Source: an uncultured Eubacteriales bacterium (GTDB taxonomy: Bacteria > Bacillota > Clostridia > Oscillospirales > CAG-382). Taken from it: a stretch of 64,000 bases of DNA. The notes beneath the pieces are model-generated. The model had not been told where the DNA came from, did not search any database, and saw only the letters and a list, made by a program, of their open reading frames with translations. The position numbers were made by a program, and so were the translations under genes. Every line of letters starts with the position of its first letter. Positions within the stretch are counted from its first letter, which is position 1. Of the stretch, positions 15,879 to 24,187 are shown piece by piece. The DNA is taken from NCBI GenBank assembly GCA_934479825.1, contig CAKSOW010000001.1, forward strand, positions 146,444-210,443. The letters run 5' to 3'.

Positions 15879-16177
15879 ATGTACTTGGTCTTTTCTGGCA
15901 TGCGTTTGTGCTTGAAAAAGGGGAGGAGGTCGGGGGTAAGATTGCATATCTGTCAAATTTCATAGGGAAAATATAGGCAACTTGCATAAATTGTAAAGAA
16001 ATCTGTCGATTTTTTGGAAAACCGCCGTCTTTTGTGATTTTACAAGATATTGTGGTTGACGGAAAGAAAAAAACGTATATCTTGTCCTTTGCGAATCCGG
16101 TTTCTTGGGTTTACATAATTACGTTTACATAACTTATTGTCATAATTTACGAAAATACGGAATCTTCATCAAACCCC

Positions 16178-16206
16178 TTGAATTTCAAACGAAAATGTAG
16201 TATGAT
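16178..16206 (+). promoter_or_regulatory. proC promoter
   Basis: TTGAAT (16178-16183), 17 bases, TATGAT (16201-16206). It gives a leader of roughly 90 bases before the proC start. Confidence 0.55.
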
Positions 16207-16239
16207 ATTAGCAGTAGAAATGTTCACGACAAATGCGTC

Positions 16240-16271
16240 GCAGTGCAGAATGATTTGCATTGCGCTTTTAT
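16240..16271 (+). other. Hairpin in the proC leader, possible attenuator
   Basis: GCAGTGCA (16240-16247) pairs with TGCATTGC (16256-16263), with one wobble, and GCTTTTATTTG follows. It resembles a weak terminator placed between promoter and gene. No competing antiterminator is obvious. Confidence 0.3.
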
Positions 16272-16301
16272 TTGCCCTAAGTCCAGAAAGGTGTGTTCTC
16301 T

Positions 16302-17102
16302 TTGCGTCTTACCTCTATCGGCGCCGGCAACATGGCGACAGCAATTATCCGTTCGGTAATTTCTTCCGGCCGCATTAAAGCAGGCGATATAACCGTTTAT
16401 GATATAAAACCCGACAAATATCCGGCTTTTGCCGAACTTGGCGTAAACTGTGCCGATTCGGTTCACGAAGCGGTAAATGCGTCCGAAGTGGTTTTGCTTG
16501 CCGTCAAACCGCAGGATTATGAAAACGTACTTACCGGCATCAAGGATACCGTGGCCGGTCAGAAGAAAGTCTTTATTTCGATTGCCGCCGCCATTTCCAC
16601 TTCCTACATCTGCAAGACATTAGACGCTGATTTTCCCGTCGTGCGTGTTATGCCGAACACGCCGCTTCTCATCGGTTGCGGCGCGACAGCCATATCCAGA
16701 AACAGCGCGGTAGACGACCGCTTATATACGAAGATCTGCGGCCTTTTTGCTGCCTCCGGCAGTGTCGTTTCTCTTCCGGAGGAGCAGATGAATGCGGTCA
16801 TTTCGGTCAATTCTTCCAGCCCCGCCTATGTATATCTGTTTGCCAAGGCTATGATCGACAATGCCGTCATGCAGGGAATTGAGCATGATGTTGCAAAAGA
16901 CCTTGTTTTCCAAACGTTAAAAGGCTCTGCTGAGATGTTGATTCACAGCAAACTTGACCCAGATGAACTAATTCGCATGGTTGCTTCTCCCAAAGGAACA
17001 ACCGAGGCATCGTTAAAGAGTTTTGAGAAAGACAATTTCTGTGAAATTGTTTCCAATGCCATGAATGCCTGCACCGCAAGAGCCGAAGAAATCGCACGGT
17101 AA
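16302..17102 (+). CDS. proC: Pyrroline-5-carboxylate reductase
   Basis: A 266-residue NAD(P)H-dependent enzyme that makes proline from pyrroline-5-carboxylate in the cytosol. TTG at 16302 is taken as start (MRLTSIGAGNMATAI) because AGAAAGG lies ten bases upstream; the in-frame GTG at 16293 touches that site. The Rossmann signature SIGAGNMA is at the very N-terminus, followed by VVLLAVKPQDYENVL, VVRVMPNTPLLIGCGATAI and the dimerization domain with NSSSPAYVYLFAKAM and MVASPKGTTEASL. Length and order are standard. It stands alone behind its own promoter, 31 bases before xerD. Confidence 0.93.
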   Translation: MRLTSIGAGNMATAIIRSVISSGRIKAGDITVYDIKPDKYPAFAELGVNCADSVHEAVNASEVVLLAVKPQDYENVLTGIKDTVAGQKKVFISIAAAISTSYICKTLDADFPVVRVMPNTPLLIGCGATAISRNSAVDDRLYTKICGLFAASGSVVSLPEEQMNAVISVNSSSPAYVYLFAKAMIDNAVMQGIEHDVAKDLVFQTLKGSAEMLIHSKLDPDELIRMVASPKGTTEASLKSFEKDNFCEIVSNAMNACTARAEEIAR

Positions 17103-17133
17103 TTTCTATTTTTATTTAAGGAGCTTTTCGAGC

Positions 17134-18027
17134 ATGACGCACGTTAAAACGGTAGACGACTTTTTGTCGTACCTTGCGCTTTCCAAGGGCGCGTCCCGTA
17201 ATACCGTTTCCGCCTATCAGAGAGATCTGACAGGCTTTGCTGCGTTTGTCTCGGAAATCCCTGCGGACATCTTAACCGTAAGCGGCGAAGAAATTGCGGC
17301 CTATAAAAAGCATTTAGCACAAAAAGGTTTTTCTGCTTCTTCCGTGTCACGCGCCATGTCGTCTGTACGAAGTTTTTATAAATATCTGCTTGTCGGCGGC
17401 GTGATCCATGAAAATCCGGCGCGTACCGTTAAGAATGATAAAGTCGAAAAAAAGGCTTTTGAAATACTGACGGCAAAAGAAATTGAATTATTGCTCGCCC
17501 AGCCGGATACAACCGAGATCAAAGGAATCCGCGACAAAGCTATGTTAGAAATGATGTATGCGACCGGAATGAAAGTTACCGAGTTGATTTCGCTTGATGT
17601 AACCGACCTGAATCTGGTTCTCGGCTTTGTTGTCTGCCATGGGGAGGGCGCCAAACAGCACGACCGCACGATTTTCCTATATCCGACTGCGGTTTCCGCG
17701 CTCAAAGAATATCTGACTGCTTCCCGCTGTTTTCTCGTAACCGACGAGGATAATGCCTTGTTTGTCAATATCGGCGGCACGCGTATGACACGTCAGGGGT
17801 TCTGGAAGATCTTGAAAGGTTATGCCGCCTCTGCCGGAATCTCCAAAACAATCACTCCACACACCCTCCGCCATTCCTTTGCGACGCATCTGTTGGAAAA
17901 CGGTGCGGATATCCATGATATCAAAGAAATTCTCGGACATGCGGATATTTCTTCGACCCAGGTATACGCCGACTACATAAAAAAACGCATGAAAGATTCC
18001 TATTTGAAGTTTCACCCAAGAGCATAG
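17134..18027 (+). CDS. xerD: XerD-like tyrosine recombinase with altered active site
   Basis: A 297-residue protein starting MTHVKTVDDF behind AAGGAG. The N-terminal SAM-like core-binding domain (residues 1-95) and the C-terminal catalytic domain match XerD, including the ending FHPRA. XerC and XerD resolve chromosome dimers at dif. The catalytic HTLRHSFATHL, LGHADISST and VYADY (nucleophile tyrosine) are present. The first catalytic arginine, normally in TGLRVSEL, is lysine here (ATGMKVTEL), and the hairpin lysine region reads GEGAKQHDR instead of GKGxK. The protein may therefore be a weak or non-catalytic partner, or a structural analogue. A second, fully conserved recombinase gene lies 1.2 kb downstream on the other strand. 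Confidence 0.8.
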   Translation: MTHVKTVDDFLSYLALSKGASRNTVSAYQRDLTGFAAFVSEIPADILTVSGEEIAAYKKHLAQKGFSASSVSRAMSSVRSFYKYLLVGGVIHENPARTVKNDKVEKKAFEILTAKEIELLLAQPDTTEIKGIRDKAMLEMMYATGMKVTELISLDVTDLNLVLGFVVCHGEGAKQHDRTIFLYPTAVSALKEYLTASRCFLVTDEDNALFVNIGGTRMTRQGFWKILKGYAASAGISKTITPHTLRHSFATHLLENGADIHDIKEILGHADISSTQVYADYIKKRMKDSYLKFHPRA

Positions 18028-18076
18028 CATAGGTTACATAGTTTTCACATCAAATTCATATTTTTGGCTTATAATA

Positions 18077-18114
18077 AATGCATCCTATCTTGTGTGGGAT
18101 GCATTGCTCTTTTT
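18077..18114 (+). terminator. Terminator after xerD
   Basis: AATGCATCC (18077-18085) pairs with GGATGCATT (18097-18105) and GCTCTTTTT follows. Confidence 0.75.
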
Positions 18115-18158
18115 AGGCAGATTTTGTCTGAAAAAAGCGCGTATGAAAGGACTTTTTC

Positions 18159-19208
18159 ATGAAAAAATTTAAGCTTTTCAGCTATGACCCTCCTAAAAAA
18201 GGCGTTCAGAAAGACGATGAACGCGCGTCGGTACAAACAGATTTTTTCGGCTTTTTTACGATGTACGGCCGCAAATTCTGGAATTTATCCAATTTGAATC
18301 TTTTAATTGCAGTTTACATATTGATTCTTTCGCTCGGCGTATGGAAACTTGCGGCATACCCGGTAGTATTTTATATTTTCCTCGGCGTCTGCGCGCTTGC
18401 ATTTGGCATTGTAAACACGGGAGCCGCTTATGTGGTGCGCGGATATGTGCGCGGAGACCCTGTCTATATACTGTCGGATTTCCGTTATGCAGTCAAGCAT
18501 AATTTTGTCCAAGGAATGATTTTGGGCGTTATCGATTTGGCTGTTGTTTTGCTTCTTGTATTCGATCTGCTGTTTTGGAGCGGCATGGATTTGAATTATT
18601 TAACCTCTTATACCGAAGCCATTACCGAAAATACACAAACGGAAATTGCGCCAAACACTGACGCGGATGACGGGCTTTCGGGTGTTTCATTTGATGACGG
18701 TAGAAATTCGGATAAAGATAACGCCGCCGTGCCGGCCGATTCTTCCGTTCTTTCGGAATCAGCAGATTCCGAAAATCCTGCAAATTCCGCAGAACCCGTT
18801 CCGCAGACCAAAGAACGTACTTTCTGGGACGGCGTGTTCTTCTATACCTGCATTTTCTTAATTTTCCTCTATGGCTTTATGCGTAACTACATGTACTTGA
18901 TTTTAGTTACCTTTAAGCTGTCTATCTTCAAAATTTTAAAGAATTCATTCATTTTTGCTTTTCTCGGAATCAAACGGAATCTTGCCGCACTTCTCGGAAT
19001 AGTCGTTGTCTGCTTTATCAACGTGTACCTGTTTGTGTGGATTCCCCTTGTCGGGCTGACTCTGCCGTTAATCATCACCACTTCCACGCTGTTTTTTATC
19101 GGTGCCTATGCGGCCTATCCGGTTATCAAGAAGTACATGATCACCCCGTATTACAAAGACGAGGAAGTTTACGAAGAATACGATAAGATTTTCGAGGATC
19201 GCGGTTAA
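18159..19208 (+). CDS. YesL/DUF624-like multipass membrane protein with acidic insert
   Basis: A 349-residue membrane protein of unknown function. Hydrophobic helices lie at about residues 45-65, 70-95 and 115-140, then about 225-245, 255-285, 290-315 and 315-335. Between the halves is a roughly 70-residue hydrophilic, acidic, low-complexity insert (DADDGLSGVSFDDGRNSDKD), probably a loop outside the bilayer. The start (MKKFKLFSYDPP) and general layout resemble the DUF624/YesL family, whose members often sit beside sugar transport genes. No such neighbours are present here. Preceded by a terminator and followed by the terminator of the convergent gene. Confidence 0.6.
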   Translation: MKKFKLFSYDPPKKGVQKDDERASVQTDFFGFFTMYGRKFWNLSNLNLLIAVYILILSLGVWKLAAYPVVFYIFLGVCALAFGIVNTGAAYVVRGYVRGDPVYILSDFRYAVKHNFVQGMILGVIDLAVVLLLVFDLLFWSGMDLNYLTSYTEAITENTQTEIAPNTDADDGLSGVSFDDGRNSDKDNAAVPADSSVLSESADSENPANSAEPVPQTKERTFWDGVFFYTCIFLIFLYGFMRNYMYLILVTFKLSIFKILKNSFIFAFLGIKRNLAALLGIVVVCFINVYLFVWIPLVGLTLPLIITTSTLFFIGAYAAYPVIKKYMITPYYKDEEVYEEYDKIFEDRG

Positions 19209-19214
19209 AACAAA

Positions 19215-19247
19215 ACAGAGCAGTCGCTTTTTTTGCGACTGCTCTGT
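19215..19247 (-). terminator. Terminator of the minus-strand recombinase gene
   Basis: A perfect 13-bp stem (ACAGAGCAGTCGC, 7-base loop, GCGACTGCTCTGT). The T-rich tail TTTTGTTTTAA is on the minus strand, so it serves the gene at 19270-20298. It may also stop plus-strand transcripts. Confidence 0.85.
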
Positions 19248-19269
19248 ATCGACTGTTATAAATTTCCGG

Positions 19270-20298
19270 TCAATCTTGGCCGGTTTCGTTCCCGTCTTTT
19301 TTCGCGAGTCCGACGCGTTTGACGCCGGAGGAAAGGGGATTATTGTTGGCCGCATCAGCTAACTTCTGCGGACTGACATGTGTGTAAATCTGCGTGGTGG
19401 AGAGCTCCTCATGCCCGAGAATATCCTTTAACACGCGTACATCCGTACCGCCGTAGTTGTACATGAGCGTTGCCGCGGTGTGCCGGAGCTTGTGTACCGA
19501 CATACCGAGATTCCCAAGTCCTGCCTCATCCAAATGCTTATATATCAGCCATTGCACGGTTTTAACGCTGATACGGTTCTTGTTCCGCGAAATAAACAGC
19601 GCGTTCCGGTCGGCATATTGGACATCTTTGGGACGCACTTTTAAATAAGCCTCCAAGGCGTCGCGGCAAGCGTCATTCAAGAAAATGCGGCGCTCCTTGC
19701 TGCCTTTTCCGATAACCGTAAGCGAGCTTTTATCACTGCTTATATCGTTCAAATCGATTCCGCAAAGTTCGGAAACACGCAGTCCGCAGTTGAGAAACAG
19801 CGTAATAATGGCAAAATCCCGTTCGGCATATTTGCCGTCCACCGACGCAAGAAGCGTTTTGGATTCGTCAAGCGTCAGGAATTTCGGCAAACGCTTGTCT
19901 TTTTTTAAAGATTCGATGTTTTCGGTCGGATTGTAATCAAGCTCCATTACGGTTTTGGTGAGATACTTATAAAACGAACGCAGACACGACAGCTTTCTGG
20001 AACGTGAAATTCCTTTGTTGTCAAGCGTTTTCGCGGCATAGGACATAAAATCGTAGATATCGTTGTTGGTTGCGTCCTTGTATAAGGCGTCGGTTGCATC
20101 GGAAAAGGGAATTTCATCAACCGGTATATCTTTATATTTTTCCGGTTGCTTTTTTACAAGAAGAAAGCGGGAAAATGTCAGAAGATCATGATAATAATTG
20201 TAGACCGTCAGTTTGGAACGGTTTTGCACGCCTTCTTTGTAGGCCAAAAAGCGCCGGACATACGCCGGTGCGTCGCTGTAATCGTAAATATCCGCCAT
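19270..20298 (-). CDS. Tyrosine recombinase, XerC/phage-integrase family, complete active site
   Basis: A 342-residue site-specific recombinase starting MADIYDYSDAP at 20298, where GGAAG is well placed; an in-frame GTG nine bases earlier is less likely. The N-terminal SAM-like domain spans residues 10-150. The catalytic domain carries all six residues: R in CGLRVSEL, K in VIGKGSKERR, HKLRHTAATLMY, LGHEELSTTQ and the nucleophile in IYTHV. It resembles XerC more than phage integrases in size, and no phage or transposon genes or attachment repeats are near. With the XerD-like gene on the opposite strand it could form the pair that acts at dif. That pairing is inference. Confidence 0.85.
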   Translation of the reverse strand: MADIYDYSDAPAYVRRFLAYKEGVQNRSKLTVYNYYHDLLTFSRFLLVKKQPEKYKDIPVDEIPFSDATDALYKDATNNDIYDFMSYAAKTLDNKGISRSRKLSCLRSFYKYLTKTVMELDYNPTENIESLKKDKRLPKFLTLDESKTLLASVDGKYAERDFAIITLFLNCGLRVSELCGIDLNDISSDKSSLTVIGKGSKERRIFLNDACRDALEAYLKVRPKDVQYADRNALFISRNKNRISVKTVQWLIYKHLDEAGLGNLGMSVHKLRHTAATLMYNYGGTDVRVLKDILGHEELSTTQIYTHVSPQKLADAANNNPLSSGVKRVGLAKKDGNETGQD

Positions 20299-20383
20299 AC
20301 GTGTCACTTCCTTTTACAAACATCAGTATAGCATATTTTTTCTGTTTTGAAAAGAGAAAACTTGAAATTTCGGAGGAATTTCT

Positions 20384-20995
20384 ATGAGATTAAAAGAACT
20401 TTGGAACACAAAAAGCAAAATGATCCGGAAAATGTGGTTAAACCAATTTGCCTTTTCTTTGTTTGGGCTGTTTGTCGCATCGGCTTTGTCGGGCAGTCTT
20501 TGCGTTTTAGCCGGCGTGTTTTCACTTCTGTTCTATCTATCCGTCGTCGGCTTTGCCGTGATTGACGACGCACAAAAGGACCGCATTATAAAGAACGCGG
20601 GCAGGGGAGATGCTTTAAGCGCGCACACGGGTTTTTCTTACCTGTTTTTGGTCTATCTGCCGAGTTTTATCTTAATCGGCGCTTACGCAATCTATACTTT
20701 TTTTGCCTCTGAACTGGCAGGCGCATTTCACACAGTCTGCTTTTTTATCGTGAAATACCTGCTCGCCGGAGAAATTCTGGGAATCGATGTCGGACTTACC
20801 AATTACACCTACGACACCGTCAATAAAGTGCGTCAGAGTACAGCGTCGCCGGCAATTCTGTTTCTCAGCGACCACGCATTGTTCCAGATTCTTTTTCTTG
20901 TGTTCGCTATGCTCTTGCTTGCCTTGGTATACCGGCTTGCGTTCTGTGGCGTGATTTCTTTCAATACAACCGATTCGGCCAAGAAAAACGCATGA
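20384..20995 (+). CDS. Multipass membrane protein of unknown function
   Basis: A 203-residue protein starting MRLKELWNTKSKMIRK behind GGAGGAATTTCT. After a basic N-terminus it has five or so hydrophobic segments, near residues 25-45, 45-60, 90-110, 118-135 and 168-190. A short polar loop (DDAQKDRIIKNAGRGD) lies after the second. I recognise no family motif. It is in the same direction as cwlD, whose start lies 72 bases after its stop, so the two may be co-transcribed. Confidence 0.6.
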   Translation: MRLKELWNTKSKMIRKMWLNQFAFSLFGLFVASALSGSLCVLAGVFSLLFYLSVVGFAVIDDAQKDRIIKNAGRGDALSAHTGFSYLFLVYLPSFILIGAYAIYTFFASELAGAFHTVCFFIVKYLLAGEILGIDVGLTNYTYDTVNKVRQSTASPAILFLSDHALFQILFLVFAMLLLALVYRLAFCGVISFNTTDSAKKNA

Positions 20996-21067
20996 TTTAA
21001 CCGCAAGCGTCATAAAATGTCCTGTATGAGTATTCAACCGAATTTTTGATACGGACGGTGACGGATT

Positions 21068-21817
21068 TTGCACAGCTTAACGCAAACAGCCAAAATTGTT
21101 CTCTTTTCTGCCTTGACAGCTCTTGTTGTTTTTGTACTTTCCCTTTGGAATCCTTTTCTTCGGAATCCGCTTGTGGATGCCGATTCCCGGCAGTCGTTAA
21201 CGGATTCCGAACGCCGCGCCATTCACCTGGTGCTTGACGCAGGACACGGTGGGGAAGACGGCGGTGCAAACGCCAACGGAGTCCGCGAAAAAGACATCAA
21301 TCTTGCCATAACGCAGGATTTAGCGGCTTTTTTCCGTTTTTCGCCGTATCCGGTCGATCCCACTCGTACCGATGACCGGCTTTTATACGGCCCGGGTGAA
21401 GAAAATCGCAAAAAATACTATGATTTAGTCGGGCGTATCCGGTTCGCCTCTCAGTTTGATCATGCCGTTTTTATCAGCATTCATCAAAATAAATTTGAAA
21501 TTCCGAAATATAAAGGCTTACAGGTCTATTACTCAAAAAACGATCCGAAGAGCATGAAGCTTGCCGAGCGCATTCAAAAGGATGCGAAAGCCTTTTTGGA
21601 TACAGAAAATAACCGCGAGATAAAAAAAGCGGATCACCGTATCCGTGTGCTGAATTCCCTTGAAATACCGGCCGTACTTGTCGAATGCGGCTTTTTGTCC
21701 AATTCCGACGAAGCAAAGCATTTGGCAAGCCGTGATTATCAGAAGAAAATCGCTTTCAGCGTTTTCATAGCAACTTTGGAATTTTTGGAAAACGATATGA
21801 AAGACGATCTGACATAA
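21068..21817 (+). CDS. cwlD: N-acetylmuramoyl-L-alanine amidase, CwlD-like
   Basis: A 249-residue zinc amidase (Amidase_3) with one N-terminal membrane anchor (residues 8-28). It cleaves the bond between muramic acid and the stem peptide. Zinc and catalytic positions are visible: H in LDAGHGGEDGG, E in GVREKDINLAI, H in FISIHQNKF and the catalytic E in VLVECGFLSN. CwlD starts the making of muramic-delta-lactam in the spore cortex, which germination enzymes need. The CwlD call, rather than a general amidase, rests on size, anchor and the KYKGLQVYYSKN stretch. TTG at 21068 is the only reasonable start. Its neighbours are not sporulation genes. Confidence 0.78.
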   Translation: MHSLTQTAKIVLFSALTALVVFVLSLWNPFLRNPLVDADSRQSLTDSERRAIHLVLDAGHGGEDGGANANGVREKDINLAITQDLAAFFRFSPYPVDPTRTDDRLLYGPGEENRKKYYDLVGRIRFASQFDHAVFISIHQNKFEIPKYKGLQVYYSKNDPKSMKLAERIQKDAKAFLDTENNREIKKADHRIRVLNSLEIPAVLVECGFLSNSDEAKHLASRDYQKKIAFSVFIATLEFLENDMKDDLT

Positions 21818-21876
21818 AAGCGTGTCAAAAGTATTTCGTGACACGCATAAAAATCAATCTGTGGAGAATCTCTGTC

Positions 21877-23280
21877 ATGAAGTCAAAAACACAGTATGTA
21901 TGCTCCGAATGCGGAGCGGTAAGCGCCAAATGGTTCGGAAAATGTCCCTCCTGCGGCGAATGGAATACCTTGGAGGAAAGCGAAGCGATTACGGTACAAA
22001 ACGCCGCATCCTCTTTCGGCAAAAAAGTTTACACACCGCCGACGCGCGAAAAAGCGCTGTCTTTCCCAATCAACAGCATCGATATCCGTGAAGAACCGCG
22101 TTCGCAAACCGGAATCGGCGAATTCGACCGCGTTCTCGGCGGCGGTATCGTCAAAGGCTCGGTAACACTCTTGTCCGGCGAGCCCGGTATTGGAAAATCA
22201 ACGCTTCTTTTGCAGATCTGCGGTGTTTTAAGCAATAAGTACCGCCTATTATATGTATCAGGCGAGGAATCGCCCTCCCAGATCAAATTACGTGCCAAAA
22301 GACTTGGAATTTCCAACGAAAATATCTTATTATATACCGAAACAGACATCAACGAAATCTTAGCGGAAATCGGCGCAACCAATCCGGATATGGTTATTAT
22401 CGATTCAATACAGACCATGACGGATATCAATTCCACTACGGTTGCCGGCAGTATCACACAGGTTAAAAATACCGCCACCAAGCTCATCCGAACCGCTAAG
22501 ACCGACGGTGTATCGGTCATAATCGTGGGACACGTCAACAAAGACGGCGCTATCGCAGGCCCCAAGGTTTTAGAGCACATGGTCGATACCGTTTTATATT
22601 TTGACGGAGACAAGCAGTATTCCTATCGCATGCTGCGCGCAGTCAAAAACCGTTTCGGCTCGACCAATGAAATCGGCATTTTTGAAATGGAAGCAGAAGG
22701 ACTCTGCGAAGTGGAAAATCCCTCGGAATACCTGCTGTCGCAGCGTCCGCTCGGCGTTTCCGGCAACTGCACCATGTGCGCCATGGAGGGTACCCGGCCT
22801 TTGCTTGCCGAAATACAGGCGCTTGTCACGCCGACCGTTTACCCGGCGCCGCGCCGCACTTCGACCGGCTTTGATTATACGCGCTTAAATCTGCTTTCTG
22901 CTGTACTTGAAAAACGCATGGGACTGCGATTAGGAACAACGGATATCTATATGAACGTCGTCGGAGGCTTACGCGTGGACGATCCGTCCGCCGATCTGCC
23001 TGCCTGTATGGCGCTTATTTCCGGCTGTAAGGATATTCCGCTAAACGATAAATTGGTTGCCATGGGGGAGATAGGCCTTGCCGGTGAATGCCGTGCAATC
23101 GCCGGTATTGAACACCGCGTGCGCGAATGCATAAGATTAGGCTTTGAAACGGTGGTTATTCCATACCGGAATTATGAAAAGTCACAAACACAACTTGAAA
23201 AGATTGCTGGTAAAACAAAAATCGTGGCGGTCAAGAGCTTGTATGATACGCTGAAACTGTTCGGAGAAAAACGCGCATGA
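21877..23280 (+). CDS. radA: DNA repair protein RadA
   Basis: A 467-residue RecA-like ATPase that helps branch migration in recombination and repair. Start MKSKTQYVCSECG at 21877, behind GTGGAGA; an in-frame extension to 21838 lacks a ribosome site. A four-cysteine zinc finger covers residues 9-26 (CSEC, CPSC). Walker A is GEPGIGKST near residue 102, followed by LLYVSGEESPSQIKLRA, VIIDSIQT (Walker B) and the RadA-specific KNRFG near residue 257. The C-terminal Lon-protease-like domain runs from about 290 (LAEIQALVTPT, VVGGLRVDDPSADL). The last bases overlap the next gene (ATGA), so both are translated together. Confidence 0.95.
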   Translation: MKSKTQYVCSECGAVSAKWFGKCPSCGEWNTLEESEAITVQNAASSFGKKVYTPPTREKALSFPINSIDIREEPRSQTGIGEFDRVLGGGIVKGSVTLLSGEPGIGKSTLLLQICGVLSNKYRLLYVSGEESPSQIKLRAKRLGISNENILLYTETDINEILAEIGATNPDMVIIDSIQTMTDINSTTVAGSITQVKNTATKLIRTAKTDGVSVIIVGHVNKDGAIAGPKVLEHMVDTVLYFDGDKQYSYRMLRAVKNRFGSTNEIGIFEMEAEGLCEVENPSEYLLSQRPLGVSGNCTMCAMEGTRPLLAEIQALVTPTVYPAPRRTSTGFDYTRLNLLSAVLEKRMGLRLGTTDIYMNVVGGLRVDDPSADLPACMALISGCKDIPLNDKLVAMGEIGLAGECRAIAGIEHRVRECIRLGFETVVIPYRNYEKSQTQLEKIAGKTKIVAVKSLYDTLKLFGEKRA

Positions 23281-24044
23281 ACATATCGAACAACCTTTTA
23301 AAATATGCAGTGGTTGACGAGCGTATGTCAGAAACCTGCAAACGCTCCTTGCGCCGCTATTATAAGCTGTTACAGTTGCCGTGTAACCGGTATTTTGATA
23401 AACCGATCAGCGCACATCCGGATTTGTTTCTTTTTCCGTATCACGAGGGATTTCTTATCGAACAGCGTGCTTCACAAATTCTCGCTTCCCTTGACGATAA
23501 ACAAATGTTCTATTTTACAAATCCCATACCGCCGGAATCGGTGGTCCGGATTCGTGGGAGTAAGAAGGGCGTTGTGTATCCGAATGACTGTGCTTTGAAT
23601 TTTGCAATGTGCGGAAATCATATCATCGGAAACCGGCAGGCGATACATCCGCGTATTGCAGGTCTTATATTAAAATATCATTGGAATTTTATCCCGATCA
23701 ACCAAGGCTATGCAAAATGCAATGTCTGTACGGTTTCGGATAACGCCTTGATCACCGAGGACGAAGGTATTGCAAAAGCCTGTAAATCAAACAGAATCGA
23801 CGTGCTGCTGTTAAAGAAAAAAGTTGTACAGCTGCCTGGTTATGATTACGGATTTATCGGCGGTGCAAGTTCGGCACCGTTCCATGCAGCAGACGGCACA
23901 AAACTGTTTTTCTGCGGATGTATTGAAGAACATCCGGAATTTGAAAAAATCCGTCGCTTTTGCCGCCAATATGATGTTCTGCCGGTATCGCTCTCAAATG
24001 AACCCTTGACCGACTATGGGAGCATTTTGCCGTTGATACGGTAG
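23277..24044 (+). CDS. DUF6873-like protein, guanidine-modifying-enzyme fold
   Basis: A 255-residue soluble protein whose ATG overlaps the radA stop. Distinct stretches are DCALNFAMCGNHIIGN, YAKCNVCTVSDNALITEDEG, GYDYGFIGGASSAP and LFFCGCIEEHPEF. These recall a clostridial family annotated as DUF6873 with the alpha/beta propeller fold of guanidine-modifying enzymes such as arginine deiminase. I recall this from family naming and cannot verify it here. A cysteine in the middle (KCNVC) could be catalytic, but no substrate is known. Coupling to radA may reflect only operon packing. Confidence 0.5.
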   Translation: MNISNNLLKYAVVDERMSETCKRSLRRYYKLLQLPCNRYFDKPISAHPDLFLFPYHEGFLIEQRASQILASLDDKQMFYFTNPIPPESVVRIRGSKKGVVYPNDCALNFAMCGNHIIGNRQAIHPRIAGLILKYHWNFIPINQGYAKCNVCTVSDNALITEDEGIAKACKSNRIDVLLLKKKVVQLPGYDYGFIGGASSAPFHAADGTKLFFCGCIEEHPEFEKIRRFCRQYDVLPVSLSNEPLTDYGSILPLIR

Positions 24045-24073
24045 AGAATACAACCTATTGAACAGATATATGT

Positions 24074-24103
24074 AATTATATAAAATAATAATTTTATATA
24101 ATT
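24074..24103. repeat. Perfect AT-only inverted repeat
   Basis: AATTATATAAAAT, a four-base loop and ATTTTATATAATT form a 13-bp perfect hairpin made only of A and T. It lies in the 143-base gap between the DUF6873-like gene and the thioesterase. It could be a weak terminator or a regulator site. Confidence 0.6.
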
Positions 24104-24187
24104 CGGGAGAGGCCTGCTTAGAATTGACTGCCCAATATTTATACAGATATACAGAAGCTGAAACCAAAGCAAAAAGAGGAATTTTAA

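Noticed and set aside
19215..19247. Plus-strand terminator for the DUF624-like gene
   Set aside because: The T run is on the minus strand only; on the plus strand ATCGACTG follows the stem, so it is assigned to the recombinase gene.
17134..20298. Integrated mobile element or phage remnant around the two recombinase genes
   Set aside because: No flanking direct repeats, no tRNA, no phage or transfer genes, and base composition and neighbours look like core chromosome. Xer function is simpler.
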